This document shows, one piece after another, positions 1 to 9,347 of a stretch of 23,449 bases of DNA (position 1 is its first letter; every line of letters begins with the position of its first letter). This DNA comes from Conoideocrella luteorostrata (Eukaryota; Ascomycota; Sordariomycetes; Hypocreales; Clavicipitaceae). The stretch covers positions 1 to 23,449 of the forward strand of contig JASWJB010000480.1 of NCBI GenBank assembly GCA_032433595.1, read 5' to 3'. The notes under the pieces were generated by a model. That model made no database searches. It was not told the origin of the DNA and saw only the letters and a list, made by a program, of their open reading frames with translations. Both the position numbers and the translations under genes were made by a program.

Positions 1-745
1 TGAGGCAATCTGACCAAGGCGATCCCTTTAATGATGTGGTTGTCGGCCGTGATCTAATTCAGTCAGGAAGACATTCAGGAAGACGATTACGATAGGAGCG
101 GTCGATGGAAGGGAAAATTCAGCACTCAGGAGAGGGAATAGTCAGGTAATGATGAGGATAATGATGGCCACAGGTCGGGATTCCGGTCGGGATTCTGGTC
201 ACGATATTAGCGGGAGGGAGGAAGAAAAGTCAGGTGATACTGCTGCTGCTGCTACTGCCGCTGATAAGGATGTTGCTGCCCACGAAAGAATACCACCAGG
301 CAGATGTTAGATCTGGATCAGCGCTCAAGGTGCAAAAAAAAGAGAGCATGTTCGGGGGGCGGGGGCTAGTAAGTAACACAAGAGTAACACAACACAGCAC
401 AGCAAGAATAACCAGCGCACAAGATAGAGAGAAAGCCAGCCCGCAAGATGCAGAAAATGTAGCGCACAATGCACAATAGAAAGCAGGGCCCAAAATGTCA
501 CACCTGGTGTGCAATCTACGAGAAACCTACTCAGTAAGAAATTTAGCAACCAGCTTATAAGCGCAATAACACAACACACTATAACACAACAGTAACATCT
601 CGAGACGAAAACGAACCTGGCGTAAAATATGCACAAGAGCCCAGCACATAAGGTGCGAAAAAAAAAAAAAAAAAAAAGAGCGCCAAGCAAAATATTTTGC
701 GCGCAATCCGCTAAAAACCATGTTTTACATGGTCCAGCGAATTTG
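1..745 (+). repeat. Modular repeat, copy A (junction, Ala/Asp block, CACAA-rich block)
   Basis: The first ~100 bases match, in reverse complement, the junction at about 5810-5935: both carry GGTCAGGAAGAC, a second TCAGGAAGACGATTA and AGGAGCGGTCG. Bases 100-300 are the GAT/GCT codon block with the GGTCGGGATTCCGG cassette; one frame ends in DKDVAAHERIPPGRC and a stop, as does the copy at 22091-22696. Bases 310-745 are AC-rich, with degenerate CCAGCGCACAAGATGCA-like motifs and a run of 20 A at 658-677. Similar text recurs on the minus strand at 4776-5335 and on the plus strand at 15961-16400. No convincing gene was found: the open frames are by-products of trinucleotide composition. Boundaries are approximate. 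Confidence 0.75.
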
Positions 746-761
746 TATCTTAACAGTCACA

Positions 762-965
762 TGTTGGAATTGATAGAAGAGGTTCAAATTGGTTCGCATT
801 GATGGGAAGAGCTGTGTTACTGTGATGATGGATGCAGAATCCCTCGTCTGACGGTCCCGTCCAAATCCCCCTATAAATACCCCTACAGTCTGAGACACTT
901 CCGTCCTGAATTCCCGCCTGAGGCCTAGAGGCTAAGTAACCTTTACACACACGTGTAATCCAACA
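762..965. mobile_element. Putative solo LTR or TIR-bounded element, 204 bp
   Basis: It begins TGTTGGAATT and ends AATCCAACA, so the termini are inverted repeats with the TG...CA ends of LTRs; the inverted match extends to ACATGTTGGA/TCCAACATGT. A TATA-like CCCTATAAATA lies at about 871-881. The flanking five bases (TCACA and TGTAA) are not a direct duplication. A ~23-bp reverse-complement match to its right end lies at 20629-20652. A solo LTR that lost its duplication by recombination and a small TIR element are both possible. Confidence 0.45.
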
Positions 966-1575
966 TGTAACGTACCACCCAATATTGCTTCTGAATTCGC
1001 TGTCCCATGTGGAGGCTTCGCTGGCAACGCTCGATCGCCACACCACACATCCTTCTAGGTTTAGGCAAACCCTCCCCCGAGATATGCTTGTAGAATAGAA
1101 TTCCTTAGTGTCAACGTCGCGATGGCAACGCTCGGTCGCCACACCACATCAATAGCTGTTTCATCCATCTAGGTTCAGGCAAACCCTCCCCCAAAGCCGC
1201 CCGAACGGGTCAGTGGTGTGTTCCTTGTGGCGCCTCGGCGCCCTGAAATCAATGGCTAGTCCCGCACTGCGCGGGGCAACACTCTCAAACTGACGGGGAA
1301 CTCCTAAAGCTCTCGCTCCGGACGGCGCTGGGAAACCGGCGTTCGCTCACCAGGTCAACGGCCTCGGGCATCGGAAGCATCGTCTCACCGGTTTTGATTT
1401 TTTTTTCTTCACTTTGGTTGTTCGCAGCCTTAGCAGCGCTATTTTGTTGCGATTCTTCCGTGCCGTTGATTTCCGTCGCAATGGCTCGCGTGCTTTTCCT
1501 CGCAGACCTTGTTCCTGTTTGTGGCACTCCATCTTCCAATACTCCGGGTGTGATTCCCGGAATGTTGGTCAATCT
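966..1575 (-). pseudogene. dsn1: DSN1/Mis13-like kinetochore gene fragment, copy 1
   Basis: Read on the minus strand, bases 1195-1129 encode GEGLPEPRWMKQLLMWCGDR, a motif I recognise from fungal Dsn1/Mis13, the Mis12-complex subunit that links centromeric chromatin to the outer kinetochore. Upstream in gene sense (about 1575-1400) lies a basic, Ser/Lys-rich stretch with RSARKSTRAIATEING. The gene is broken. A segment of about 105 bp is partly duplicated, so the conserved motif occurs at 1195-1129 and again, frame-shifted and missing about 14 bp, at about 1085-1010. A 5-bp TTCTA duplication (about 1089-1103) interrupts what should read EFYKHISGEG. Coding similarity stops near 966, where LTR-like DNA begins. 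It shares most of its sequence with 20985-21646. The family is assigned from memory of the motif, without a search. Confidence 0.75.
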
Positions 1576-1623
1576 TTGCCACCAACTTTCGACGCATAAT
1601 TTTGCACAAGATGGGCGCTAGAC

Positions 1624-1875
1624 TCAAATTAGCTGTGTGCCACATATAATTTTAAGCAAAGGATCCATCTCTTGCACAAACCTCCTGTACCGCGCTAGCC
1701 GGGGCAGCGTAAATGCCTCAAATAGGCATAGATGCCAAGAATCAGCGGAATTCTGTCCAGATTTCTCTTGAAAAAATGATGGTGGTGGCACCACTATCAT
1801 TTTTGCCAAAAAGATCGACCCCAATTCTTTGCCTGCTGAAATGAGCTTCCTTTTTAACGCTGGTGGCATTCCCAC
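1624..1875 (-). CDS. Unassigned 83-codon ORF, probably a gene fragment
   Basis: A minus-strand frame opens at an ATG and runs 83 codons. It contains a protein-like stretch with PPPSFFQEKSGQNSADSWH and later RYRRFVQEMDPLLK. I do not recognise a domain. There is no obvious signal peptide or membrane segment. It sits between the DSN1-like fragment and the decayed Harbinger transposase, on the opposite strand from the latter, and may be a remnant of a longer gene or transposon ORF. A short GAT run at about 1889-1909 lies just upstream of it. That it is a functioning gene is doubtful. Confidence 0.25.
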   Translation of the reverse strand: MGMPPALKRKLISAGKELGSIFLAKMIVVPPPSFFQEKSGQNSADSWHLCLFEAFTLPRLARYRRFVQEMDPLLKIICGTQLI

Positions 1876-1989
1876 AAGGTATTGCTTTGATGATGATGAT
1901 GATGATGACGATATCAGGCTCGCGATAGTAATATCGGTGTTTTGTGAGGTCTTTTTTTCTGTTTAGCCACCCACGTTATCAGCAACAAT

Positions 1990-3118
1990 AGTCAATAACA
2001 GATCTTTGCAAAGAGACTCATCTAAGGCATACTGCCGGGCGCTTTTAAATGCTCCGGATACTATTTTCTACGACCTTCATCGGATGACAAAGAGCGTGTT
2101 TTTCTGTCTTTGTAAATGGTTACAGGATAATACAGAACTTACAGCAAGCCGCGATATGTCAATTGAGCAAAAAGTCATGATTTTCTTGTGGATTTATGCA
2201 TTTAATGCGCCCCAAAGACTGGTTGCTACTCGATCCAAGGTATCACAAACAACTGTATCACGGGTGTTTCGCTAAGTCATCAAGCCAATGCAACACCTAC
2301 ATATAAAATTTGTTCGTCAGCCAAGCCAGTCATATGTATCGCGTTCAGTTGAATTAAATGAAAAATGTATTCAATTTAATGGCGCGATAGGTGCTATTGA
2401 TGGTACTCACATTAGGGCATTTATACCTGTGGCTCTTTAGCAACGCTTCCGATCTCGCAAACATCATATATCGCAGAATGTGCTTATTGCAGTAAGCTTT
2501 GAAGGGTTATTTACCTATGTGCTTGCTAGCGCCGAGGGCTCTATTCATAATGCCCGTTTATTCCGGAGTGCAGTAACGAAATCGCTAAGTATCCCGCCAG
2601 GGAGATTTTATCTTGGTGATGCTGGATTTGACCTTAGAAGAGGTGTTTTAACGCCTTTTTCTGGTTAACGATATCACCTTTAAGACTGGGGAGATGAGAG
2701 TTAACAACCACAAAATAAAAATAAGCTCTTTAACTTACAGCATGCTTAACTTTGAGTTAAAGTTAAACAGACAATTAGGCTTGCTAAGCGGAAGTGGAAA
2801 GTAATTCGCCATAGCGCAGCAGGATATATGTTTCTGGATCAAATTCGATTAGTATACGCGGTAACAGGGCTTTCAAATTTTATCACACTTAACGGCAGAA
2901 GCCCTGAAGAGCATGAAGATGCTGAAATTAGAGCTCTCCTTAACAACGAAAAGGAAGTTCTTGTGGCAGCCCGAGAGCGTGCAAATCGCATTGTGAGAAT
3001 ATTAACAGGAAGTGATTTACGCGATAGTATTAGGGAATTTCTTTGGAAGCAATATCCACGGTATTCAGGTAGTAATAATGTAGTAGAAAGTGAGGAATAT
3101 CGTGAGGGTGAAGGTTGA
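1990..3118 (+). pseudogene. PIF/Harbinger-type transposase (DDE_Tnp_4), decayed
   Basis: PIF/Harbinger transposases excise and insert DNA transposons using a DDE catalytic triad. The N-terminal part (from about 2006) has the helical region ending in SIEQKVMIFLWIYAF and SKVSQTTVSRVF, typical of the family. The first catalytic Asp is visible in GAIDGTHI (about 2382-2412) and the second in YLGDAGFD (about 2610-2640). The third acidic position should lie at about 2730-2800 before KRKWKVIRHSAAGY, but there the reading is broken by stops at codons expected to be CAA and CGA, and the Glu codon appears as AAA. The C-terminal region (2828-3118) is open and ends in YREGEG. Several other stops occur (about 2273, 2438, 2666). 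The changes are mostly C-to-T or G-to-A, as in RIP. No clear terminal inverted repeats were found. It cannot make an active enzyme. Confidence 0.85.
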
Positions 3119-3219
3119 AGGAAGAAGAAAGTGCTCAAGCCACCTAGGCAGTAAAATTTCTACTAGCTAGCTGGCTAGCCTGCTTATTTTTAGTCTCCTC
3201 ACAACACCACCACACTATG

Positions 3220-3790
3220 CTACTCCAAATTATCACTAAGATTCGAATCAATCCACGCTCCCTTTGCCTCGTCAGAATCTAATAAATTCAACATAAATGC
3301 ATTCATTGGGTCTTTCTTTATCCAATTCATCGCTTTCAACATATCAGATACTGGTCGCGTGGCTGTGATCGACCGACAATCTATCAGCGCCTTCTGAATA
3401 TTATCCTCACCAGGAGTTACCATAGTAACCTTGAATTTTTTTATTTGTGTTGTTACAAAAGCTTCCTTTAAAACATCCTTTATTATTAAACCAAATTGGT
3501 CTCTTGCCTCTGAATCAGCTTTTCTTCTTCCAACTGCCCATGGTAAAGAATTAAGCGTAAGGCCTATTGGTGTTATGCTGCGCGGAGTTTCCAATGAAGC
3601 CATAGTAAGCTGTGGAGAGTTCTCTACATTATCTTGTTGCTAATCAATAATACTAGACGCAGCAGTAGCACTAGTATTATTATTATCACTGAAGTCATTG
3701 TGGTGTTGAGTATCTCTAAGTCTTTGTGCTGCCTCTGCAAAGCCTGCCCTATGACTAACTTGAAGAATATTCTGGCCTGCTGGACATCCT
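3220..3790 (-). pseudogene. ORF beside Harbinger transposase, 5' truncated
   Basis: The clean ORF spans 3603-3220 (127 codons, ATG start), but the same frame can be read upstream to about 3790 with one in-frame TAG just before QQDNVENSPQ, giving an additional ~60 residues (AGFAEAAQRLRDTQHHND and a polar Asn/Ser/Thr-rich stretch). The C-terminal half is mixed helix-like sequence (RDQFGLIIKDVLKEAF, SDMLKAMNWIKKDPMNAF). I do not recognise the domain. PIF/Harbinger elements often carry a second ORF for a DNA-binding partner, and this one is convergent with the transposase, so companion ORF is the best inference. Its upstream end is cut off where the minisatellite at 3791 begins. It may equally be an unrelated gene fragment. 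Confidence 0.45.
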
Positions 3791-4330
3791 GTACGTCGTC
3801 GGAGAATTGGCCTGTTTAACCAGCTCGTCAGATCGACTTGCGATATATAATGCTTGTACGTCTTCCGAGAATTAAACCTTTTTAACCAGCTCGTTAGCTA
3901 ACTTGCTATACCAGATGTCTCTTGCAGCGCCTGTACAATCCGACATGTGAACCTTCTCAGCGAGCTTGTCAGATCGACTTGCGATATCAAATGCTTCTTG
4001 CAGCCTGTACGTCTTCCGAGACTAGAGCCTTTTCAAAGTCTTCGTCAGATCGACTTGCGGTATTTCATGCTTGTACATCTTCCGAAATTTGAGCCTTTCA
4101 ACGAGCTCCATGCAGACTGTACTCGAGATTTGAGCTTTTCAACTAGCTCGTCAGACTGATAACCTACGATATCCGATGCTTCTTGCAGCCTGTACGTACG
4201 TCATTCGAGATTTGAACCTTTCTACGAGCTCCTTGCAGCTATACGTCTTCCGAGATTTGAGTCTTTCAAAAAGCTCGTTAGATTGATCTGCGATATCCGA
4301 TGCTTCTTGCGGAACCTGTACGTCTTCCGG
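3791..4330 (-). repeat. Degenerate ~75-bp minisatellite array, segment 1
   Basis: Read on the minus strand, each unit runs roughly GACGTACAGG, CTGCAAGAAG, CATCGGATAT, CGCAGGTCAA, TCTGACGAGC, TCGTTGAAAG, GCTCAAATCT, CGGAA. Variants lack about 10 bp or most of the middle. The full 75-bp unit is 25 codons, giving TYRLQEASDI, AGQSDELVERLKSRK. Units here are heavily diverged. It borders the truncated Harbinger-side ORF at about 3790 and the FNI-type block at about 4330. The right boundary is approximate. Confidence 0.8.
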
Positions 4331-4475
4331 CGATATCGTCCGTTCTCGGTGATATCGTCCATTTCTGGCGATGTTGAATTCCTTCAGCAATGCGTTTCCG
4401 TCTGCATCGTACGATTCCGACAATACTGAATGCTTCCGGTAATGTTGAATGTTTTCGGTCGCATCGTGCGTTTTC
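4330..4475 (-). repeat. GAATTCAACAT/CCGGAAGCATT short-repeat block, copy 1
   Basis: On the minus strand this block has repeated phrases such as ATTCAACAT, CCGGAAGCATTCA and GGACGATATCACCG. It matches 14262-14450 on the plus strand over about 170 bases, including AACGCACGATGCGACCG (here) versus AATGCACGATGCGACCG (there). It lies between the GC-rich module and the minisatellite. One frame reads EFNIARNGRYHRERT. No gene was recognised. Confidence 0.7.
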
Positions 4476-4775
4476 GGTGATGATGAGTGTTTCCTGTTAC
4501 ACTTGCAGAACCTATCCGTTCTTAAGAACGTAGCCTAAGTCTCAACGAGACGGCTCACAGCCTCCTCCATTTCTGTTCATAACCTCATTTTCCTGCTCAC
4601 AACCTGACCGAAAAAACCACCCATCCCGCCGGCATTCTGTGCGCTGCCCGCCGAAAGAGTTGCCAGGCGTACCGGGAGCAGCTTTATTTCCTCTGTATCG
4701 TGTGCGCGGCGTTGTTGTGAGCCTTTTACGCCAGGTTCGGGGTCGTTTGGTGCGTTTAGTAGCCAAGTTATAGCT
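4476..4775 (-). repeat. GC-rich CGGCAACTC module, copy 1
   Basis: The minus-strand reading has GGCAACTC, then GGCGGGCAGCGCACA, ATGCCGGCGGGATGGGTGG, then a purine-rich stretch ending GAGACTTAGGCTACGTTC. The same order occurs at 8036-8400 (minus) and 16401-16646 (plus). No coding potential is convincing. The left boundary is approximate. Confidence 0.75.
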
Positions 4776-5335
4776 TTTGGCGAATTACACCCCAGGTATT
4801 TTGCTTTATGCCTGGCTTTTTATTGCACATTGTGCGCTGAGCTCTTATGTATCTTTTGTGCTAGCTTTGGGCCTATTTGGCGCGCTGGTAGTCGAGCGGC
4901 TACTGAGTTTCATTCGCCGGACCGGGCAGCATCTCATTTTTAGCTGGTTACACACCAGATACTTTGTTTCACGCTCTGCGTTTTATTTAATAATATGCGT
5001 TAGGGTCTCGTGCATTTTTTTTTGTCAGGTCTGATTCTATTTGGTGCGCTGGTTGAGGTGTTGCTGGCCTTGTTGTGTTGCTTTGCTCGTAAGCCTCTGA
5101 TCGCTGAATTGCTGACCAAGCAGGATTTTCGTAGATTACGTGCGAGGTTGTTTGTTTCGTGCCATGGTTTTTAGTATAACCTATGCGCAGAGTATTTGTG
5201 CATCTTTTGCGCTGGTATTCTCTGCGTCTTGCGCGCTGGTTATTGTGCTGTATTGCTGCGTTAGTCTTGTGTTACTTACCAGCCCCCCCATCTCCCCCCC
5301 CCCCCGACCAAGTCCTGCTTTTGCACCTTGAGGGC
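4776..5335 (-). repeat. CACAAGA/CCAGCGCA-rich module, copy B
   Basis: On the minus strand this block is a degenerate mosaic of motifs such as AGTAACACAAGACTAAC, CCAGCGCAAAAGATGCA and TGGTGTGTAACCAGC, matching the blocks at 310-745 and 15961-16400. A run of 9 T occurs at 5015-5023 and of 10 or more C near 5295. The plus-strand frames (for example 4777-5034) are hydrophobic only because the strand is T-rich. No gene was recognised. Confidence 0.7.
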
Positions 5336-5960
5336 TGACAGAGATCTGGCATCTGCCTGGCAAGAATGGCTATTTTTGCGTCGCCAGCATGATCATCAGG
5401 AGCAGACTCTTCCCGCTCCCGAGCGATCACTTTTCCATCTGCCGACCGCTCCATCATCGTCATCATCAGCAACAGCATCACCATCAGCAGCCCTCATCAG
5501 CAGCAACGGCATCAGCAGCATCAGCAGCGGCATCATCTGACATTTTCCCCGACTGACCGCTACTATCGTGACCAGAGTCCTGGCATGTGGCCATCATCAG
5601 CAGAAGCAGCAGCAACAGCGACATTTCTTACGTGGGCGGCGCATCATCATCAGCAGCATCATTTGACTTCCCCCCCCGACGGATCGTTACTATTGTCACC
5701 GGGAATCCTGACCAGAATATTGGCCTATGGCCATCATCATTAACAGCAGCGGTATCAATATCCTTGTCAGCTGACTCTTCCCTCTCGTGAGTGCTGACTT
5801 TTTCCCTCTTCAGTGTCCTGACTCTTCCTTCTCCATCCTTAGTGCTGACGTTTCCTCTCTGCCGACCGCTCCTATTATAATCGTCTTCCTGAACGTCTTC
5901 CTGACCAAACTAAATCGCGGCCGACACTCTCAACATTAAAGAAATCGTCTTCGCTGGATT
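5336..5960 (-). repeat. Ala/Asp-codon (GCT/GAT) module and junction, copy B
   Basis: Read on the minus strand it is dominated by GAT and GCT triplets, with embedded cassettes GTGCTGATTTTC-like (Ser-Thr-Arg-Glu-Arg), and the GGTCACGATAGTA/GGATTC cassette. The junction at about 5876-5960 carries TCAGGAAGACGTTCAGGAAG and matches the beginning of the window. The purely triplet nature explains the long open frames on both strands. Confidence 0.7.
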
Positions 5961-8035
5961 GCTTCACGATATCTGACGGATCTGGTGCTTCTTGCCTTCT
6001 TGCAGCGTACGTCTTCCGACATTTTGACCTTTCAACAAGCTTGTCCGCTGACTGGTGATATCTGATGCCTCTTGCAGTCTGTATGTCTTCCGATTTGAGC
6101 ATTTTTGTAGCGCTCGTCAGATTGGCTGCATGTCTGATGCTTCTTGCACTGTACGTCTTCTGATATTTGGACCTTTCAACGAGCTTGTTAACTGACTAGC
6201 CATATCTGATGCCTCTTGCAACCTGTACGTCATCCGAAATTCGAACCTCTTTAATGAGCTCGTCAGGTTGACTTGCGATATTCGATGCCTGTACCTCTTC
6301 CGAGATTTGAACCTTTCAACGAGCTCGTCAGCTACGGAATAAGATAGCGGCCAACAATCCGGTTATGAATGACTTGCGATATAATGCTTCAAAATCGTGC
6401 GTATGTCTTCCGATATTTTAATTGTTTCGATAGAGTCTGTTGCTTCTTGCATGCCCATACATCTTCCAAGATTTAAGCCTTTTTCAACAAGCTCATTAAC
6501 TCTCTTGCGATAGATGACGCTTCGAACGCGCGTGTACGTCTCCCGATATTTAAACAGTTTTTGCGAGCTCCTTGCGATATCGAATAACTCAAAAGCGCCT
6601 GTACTTCCGAGATTTAAACCTTTTAACGAGCTTGTTTTTTTTTTTTTTCCGTTAGGGTTACCGAGAATTCAAGCTTTTTGACAAGCTCGTCAGATTGACC
6701 TGTGATGCCTGATGATTCTTGCAGTGTACATCTTCCGACATTTAAACTTTCAACGAGCTCCTTGCAGCCTGTACGTTTTCCGAGATTTGAGCCTTTCAAA
6801 AAGCTCGCTAGGTTGACCTGCGATATCCGATGCTTCTTGCTGAGCCTGTATGTGTTGCGAGATTTGAGTCTTTCAACGAGCTGGTTGTATTGACTAGATG
6901 TCTGGCGCTTCAAAAACGCCTGTACGTCATCCGAGATTTGAGCCTTTCAACAAGCTCGTCATACGATCTGAGGCTTTCAAAAAGCTCGCTAAATTGACCT
7001 GCGATATCCAATGCTTCTTGTAAAGCCTGTACGTTCCCAGATTTTTCCCTTTTTAACAAGCTCGTCAGACTGACCTACCGTGTCCAAGGCTTCTTGCAGC
7101 ATCCGTACGTCCTCCGAAAATTGAACCTTTCAATGTACTCGCTAGATCAACTTTCGATATGTATGCTTGTATTTCTCCCGAGATTTAAGCCTTTTGAACG
7201 ACATTGACCTACAATGTCTGATGCTTTGATAGTGCCTGTACGCCTCCCTAGAATTGAACCATTGAACGAGCTCATTAGGTTGACCCGCGATATCAGATGC
7301 CTATACGTCTTCCGAGATTTGCGCCTTTCAACAAGCTCCTTGCAGCCTGTACGTCGTCTGAGATTTGAACCTTCAACGAGCCCGTCAACCGACTTGCAAT
7401 ACCGACGCTTCTTGCAGCCCGTACGTCGTCCAACATTCGAACGTTTCAACAAGCTCATTAGATTGACCTGCAATCTGATACCCCCGCCAGCGCCTGCACG
7501 TCTTCCGTCATTTGTACCATTTCGACGAGCTCGTCGACTGATTTACAATGTCCAATGGTTCTTACAGCACCTGCACGCTCCAAGGTATGAATATTTTATC
7601 AAGCTCGTTAAATTAACTTGCGAGATCTAATATTTCTGATGCTTCTGGCAGGGTATGTCTTCTGACATTGAGACCTTCCAACGAGCTCGTCAGATCCACT
7701 TGCGATATGTAATGCTTGTACGTCTCCCGAGATTTAAACACTTTCAGCGAGCACATCAGATCAACTCGCGATATCGAATTTCTCTTGCAGCCTGTACGTC
7801 TCCCAAGATTTAGGCCTTTCAACAAGCTCATCAAATTGACCTGCGATATCATATGCCCGTACGTCTTACGAGAATTGGACCTTTGAGCCAGCTCATTAGA
7901 TTGAACTACTATGGCTGGTGCTTCGAGAGCGCCTGTATGTCTTCCGATAATCGAGCCTTTGAACGAGCTCGTTAGATTGACTCGCAATATCTAATGCCTG
8001 TATGTCCTCTCGAGACTAGATGGCCTGACTAGTAG
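5960..8035 (-). repeat. Degenerate ~75-bp minisatellite array, segment 2 (about 2 kb)
   Basis: This is the largest array, about 28-30 units. Successive anchor words (ACGTCTTCCGA or variants, plus strand) fall near 6009, 6083, 6153, 6227 and 6293, giving spacings of about 74, 70, 74 and 66; an insert expands one interval to about 110 near 6340. The core GAGCTCGTTGAAAGG, CTCAAATCTCGGAAGACGTA (minus strand) is the best conserved part. Unit variants shift the reading frame, so long ORFs across the array (for example 7613-7987 minus) are patchworks of two frames. T11 at about 6631-6648 interrupts one unit. Confidence 0.85.
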
Positions 8036-8400
8036 CTCTTCTACTCAGCCCTTTAGGTACAGAGTAACTATTTAAAGAACGTAGTCCAAGTCTCAAGAAG
8101 ACGGTCCACAGTCTCTTCCTTTTTCTGTTCACAACCCGACCGAAAAACCACCCATCCCGCCGGCATTTTGTGCGCTGCCCGCCGCAGAGTTGCCGCGCGC
8201 GCCGGGAATGCCGTATTTCGCAATTCCTTTCACTGCATCGTGATTGTTGCGTTCGCGCGAGTCTTTCGCGCCAGGTTTGGTGCCGTTGGGAGCGCTGGGC
8301 GTCGAGTTGCGTGCGAGCCCCTGACCGCGACCGCGCACACAAGCAGGCATGCGGCCAACGCCCCCTCACCTTGCAAAAGGTCCTGCAAAAGGTCCTGCGA
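8036..8400 (-). repeat. GC-rich CGGCAACTC module, copy 2
   Basis: The minus strand carries GAATTGCGAAATACGGCAT, then CGCGCGCGGCAACTCTGCGG, GGCGGGATGGGTGGTTTTTC, and GAGACTTGGACTACGTTC, closely matching 16401-16646 and 4476-4775. It precedes segment 2 of the minisatellite on the minus strand. The outer boundary near 8400 is uncertain. Confidence 0.75.
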
Positions 8401-8897
8401 GAAGCAAAACCATGGTGCGGCGAGATATGGCAAAATCCGCCTGCGCGGACGATTACTCTGGGTTGGGCATATGGCAGTGGTAGTGGCAGTGGCAGTGGCA
8501 GGCATAAAGCATTTATGTCTGATTCCTTCACAGCTGGACATGTAGTAAAGACAGCTAAATAAAAGAACTCTTGTCCAATACTCGAGATGCTTCTCAGGGT
8601 CATCAGTGCCGTAAATAGCTACAAAGTTCACAAGGTTACCAGCACCAGCACCAGCACAATGTAAACAGAAACCCAGCCACAGAGAAAGCACCGCCGTTTG
8701 TCCTCCCTTTTGGCCAAAAATGCCCTTTCCCCATCACGCCCCTTCTTGTGAGCTTGCTAGTCATCATAATCTCTTTCAGGGAAACGACGGCGATAGTTGT
8801 ATGCAGCACACATCCGACTAATCTCGGGAGGAAAACTTGATTGATTCAAACTTAGATCCCTTTGAAGTTTGGTTATTCCCAAGTGTGGGACGAGAAC
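8400..8897. other. Non-coding stretch with short microsatellites
   Basis: It holds a tandem AAAGGTCCTGC pair (about 8375-8400), an imperfect TGGCAG hexamer run at about 8473-8502 and a CAGCAC run at about 8641-8658. Open frames here overlap the microsatellites on both strands and look fortuitous. The last ~150 bases are probably the 3' untranslated region of the gene ending at 8898. I see no recognisable gene. Confidence 0.4.
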
Positions 8898-9347
8898 TTA
8901 CACATATTCCAAAGTTCTGCAGTGCTGCACGTAGTCCACCCACGCGCGCATATCTTTCTCACAGCTTCTCAAGCGTCTTTCTTTGCCCCGCAGAGGCCGG
9001 TCATCCGGTTGGCTGACGCTGGCTTCAAGGCGGGACATGTCCCTCCTTAACTGGTCACCTGTGCGGCTGTCAAGTTAGTTTTATATACACAAGGGGATAA
9101 GAGGAGAGGATAAAAAGAGCAACAACATACGGTACGCCCTCCTTGTCGGCGAGCGCCTACATAGACGGTCCTCCTCCGCCAGGAGATAACGTTTTTCATC
9201 TAGCTCAATGGCATCGGCTTGCGCCTGGGCCGCTCTCCTGTTGAATATGTCCAATTCCGTCTCGTAAGCCTGGACAAGCGCTTCATGGCGTCTACTCAGC
9301 CTTTGGTACGACTCTGCGAGCTCGGACGCGCTTGGTGGCCTGGCCAT
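8898..9347 (-). CDS. Small coiled-coil protein, two exons, 125 aa
   Basis: Exon 1 is 9347-9131, starting at an ATG in the good context ACAATGGCC. The intron is 9130-9059 (72 bp: GTATGT donor, CTAACTT branch, CACAG acceptor). Exon 2 is 9058-8898 and ends in TAA. An alternative acceptor 8 bases earlier would end the protein after six more residues. The chosen splice adds 53 codons that continue the same character. The product is highly charged and helix-prone: ELAESYQRLSRRHEALVQAY (residues about 9-28), RRAAQAQADAIELDEKRYLL, then DQLRRDMSRLEASVS and a C-terminal DMRAWVDYVQHCRTLEYV. There is no signal peptide or membrane helix. I do not recognise the family; function is unknown. It is the only gene-like unit between the 3.8-8.4 kb repeats and the Copia remnant. 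Confidence 0.65.

Noticed and set aside
4777..5331. Hydrophobic plus-strand ORFs resembling membrane proteins
   Set aside because: The strand is T-rich and the same sequence recurs as a non-coding repeat module on other loci; the frames are not shared between copies.
7147..7987. Leu/Arg-rich ORFs on both strands as repeat-protein genes
   Set aside because: They are stitched from two frames of the 65/75-bp minisatellite with frequent stops between.
3791..8035. CRISPR-like array
   Set aside because: Units are degenerate and contiguous without unique spacers, and the genome is eukaryotic.
8168..8691. Overlapping Arg/Cys-rich ORFs on both strands around the GC-rich module
   Set aside because: They span a repeat module and microsatellites, and the other two module copies do not keep these frames open.
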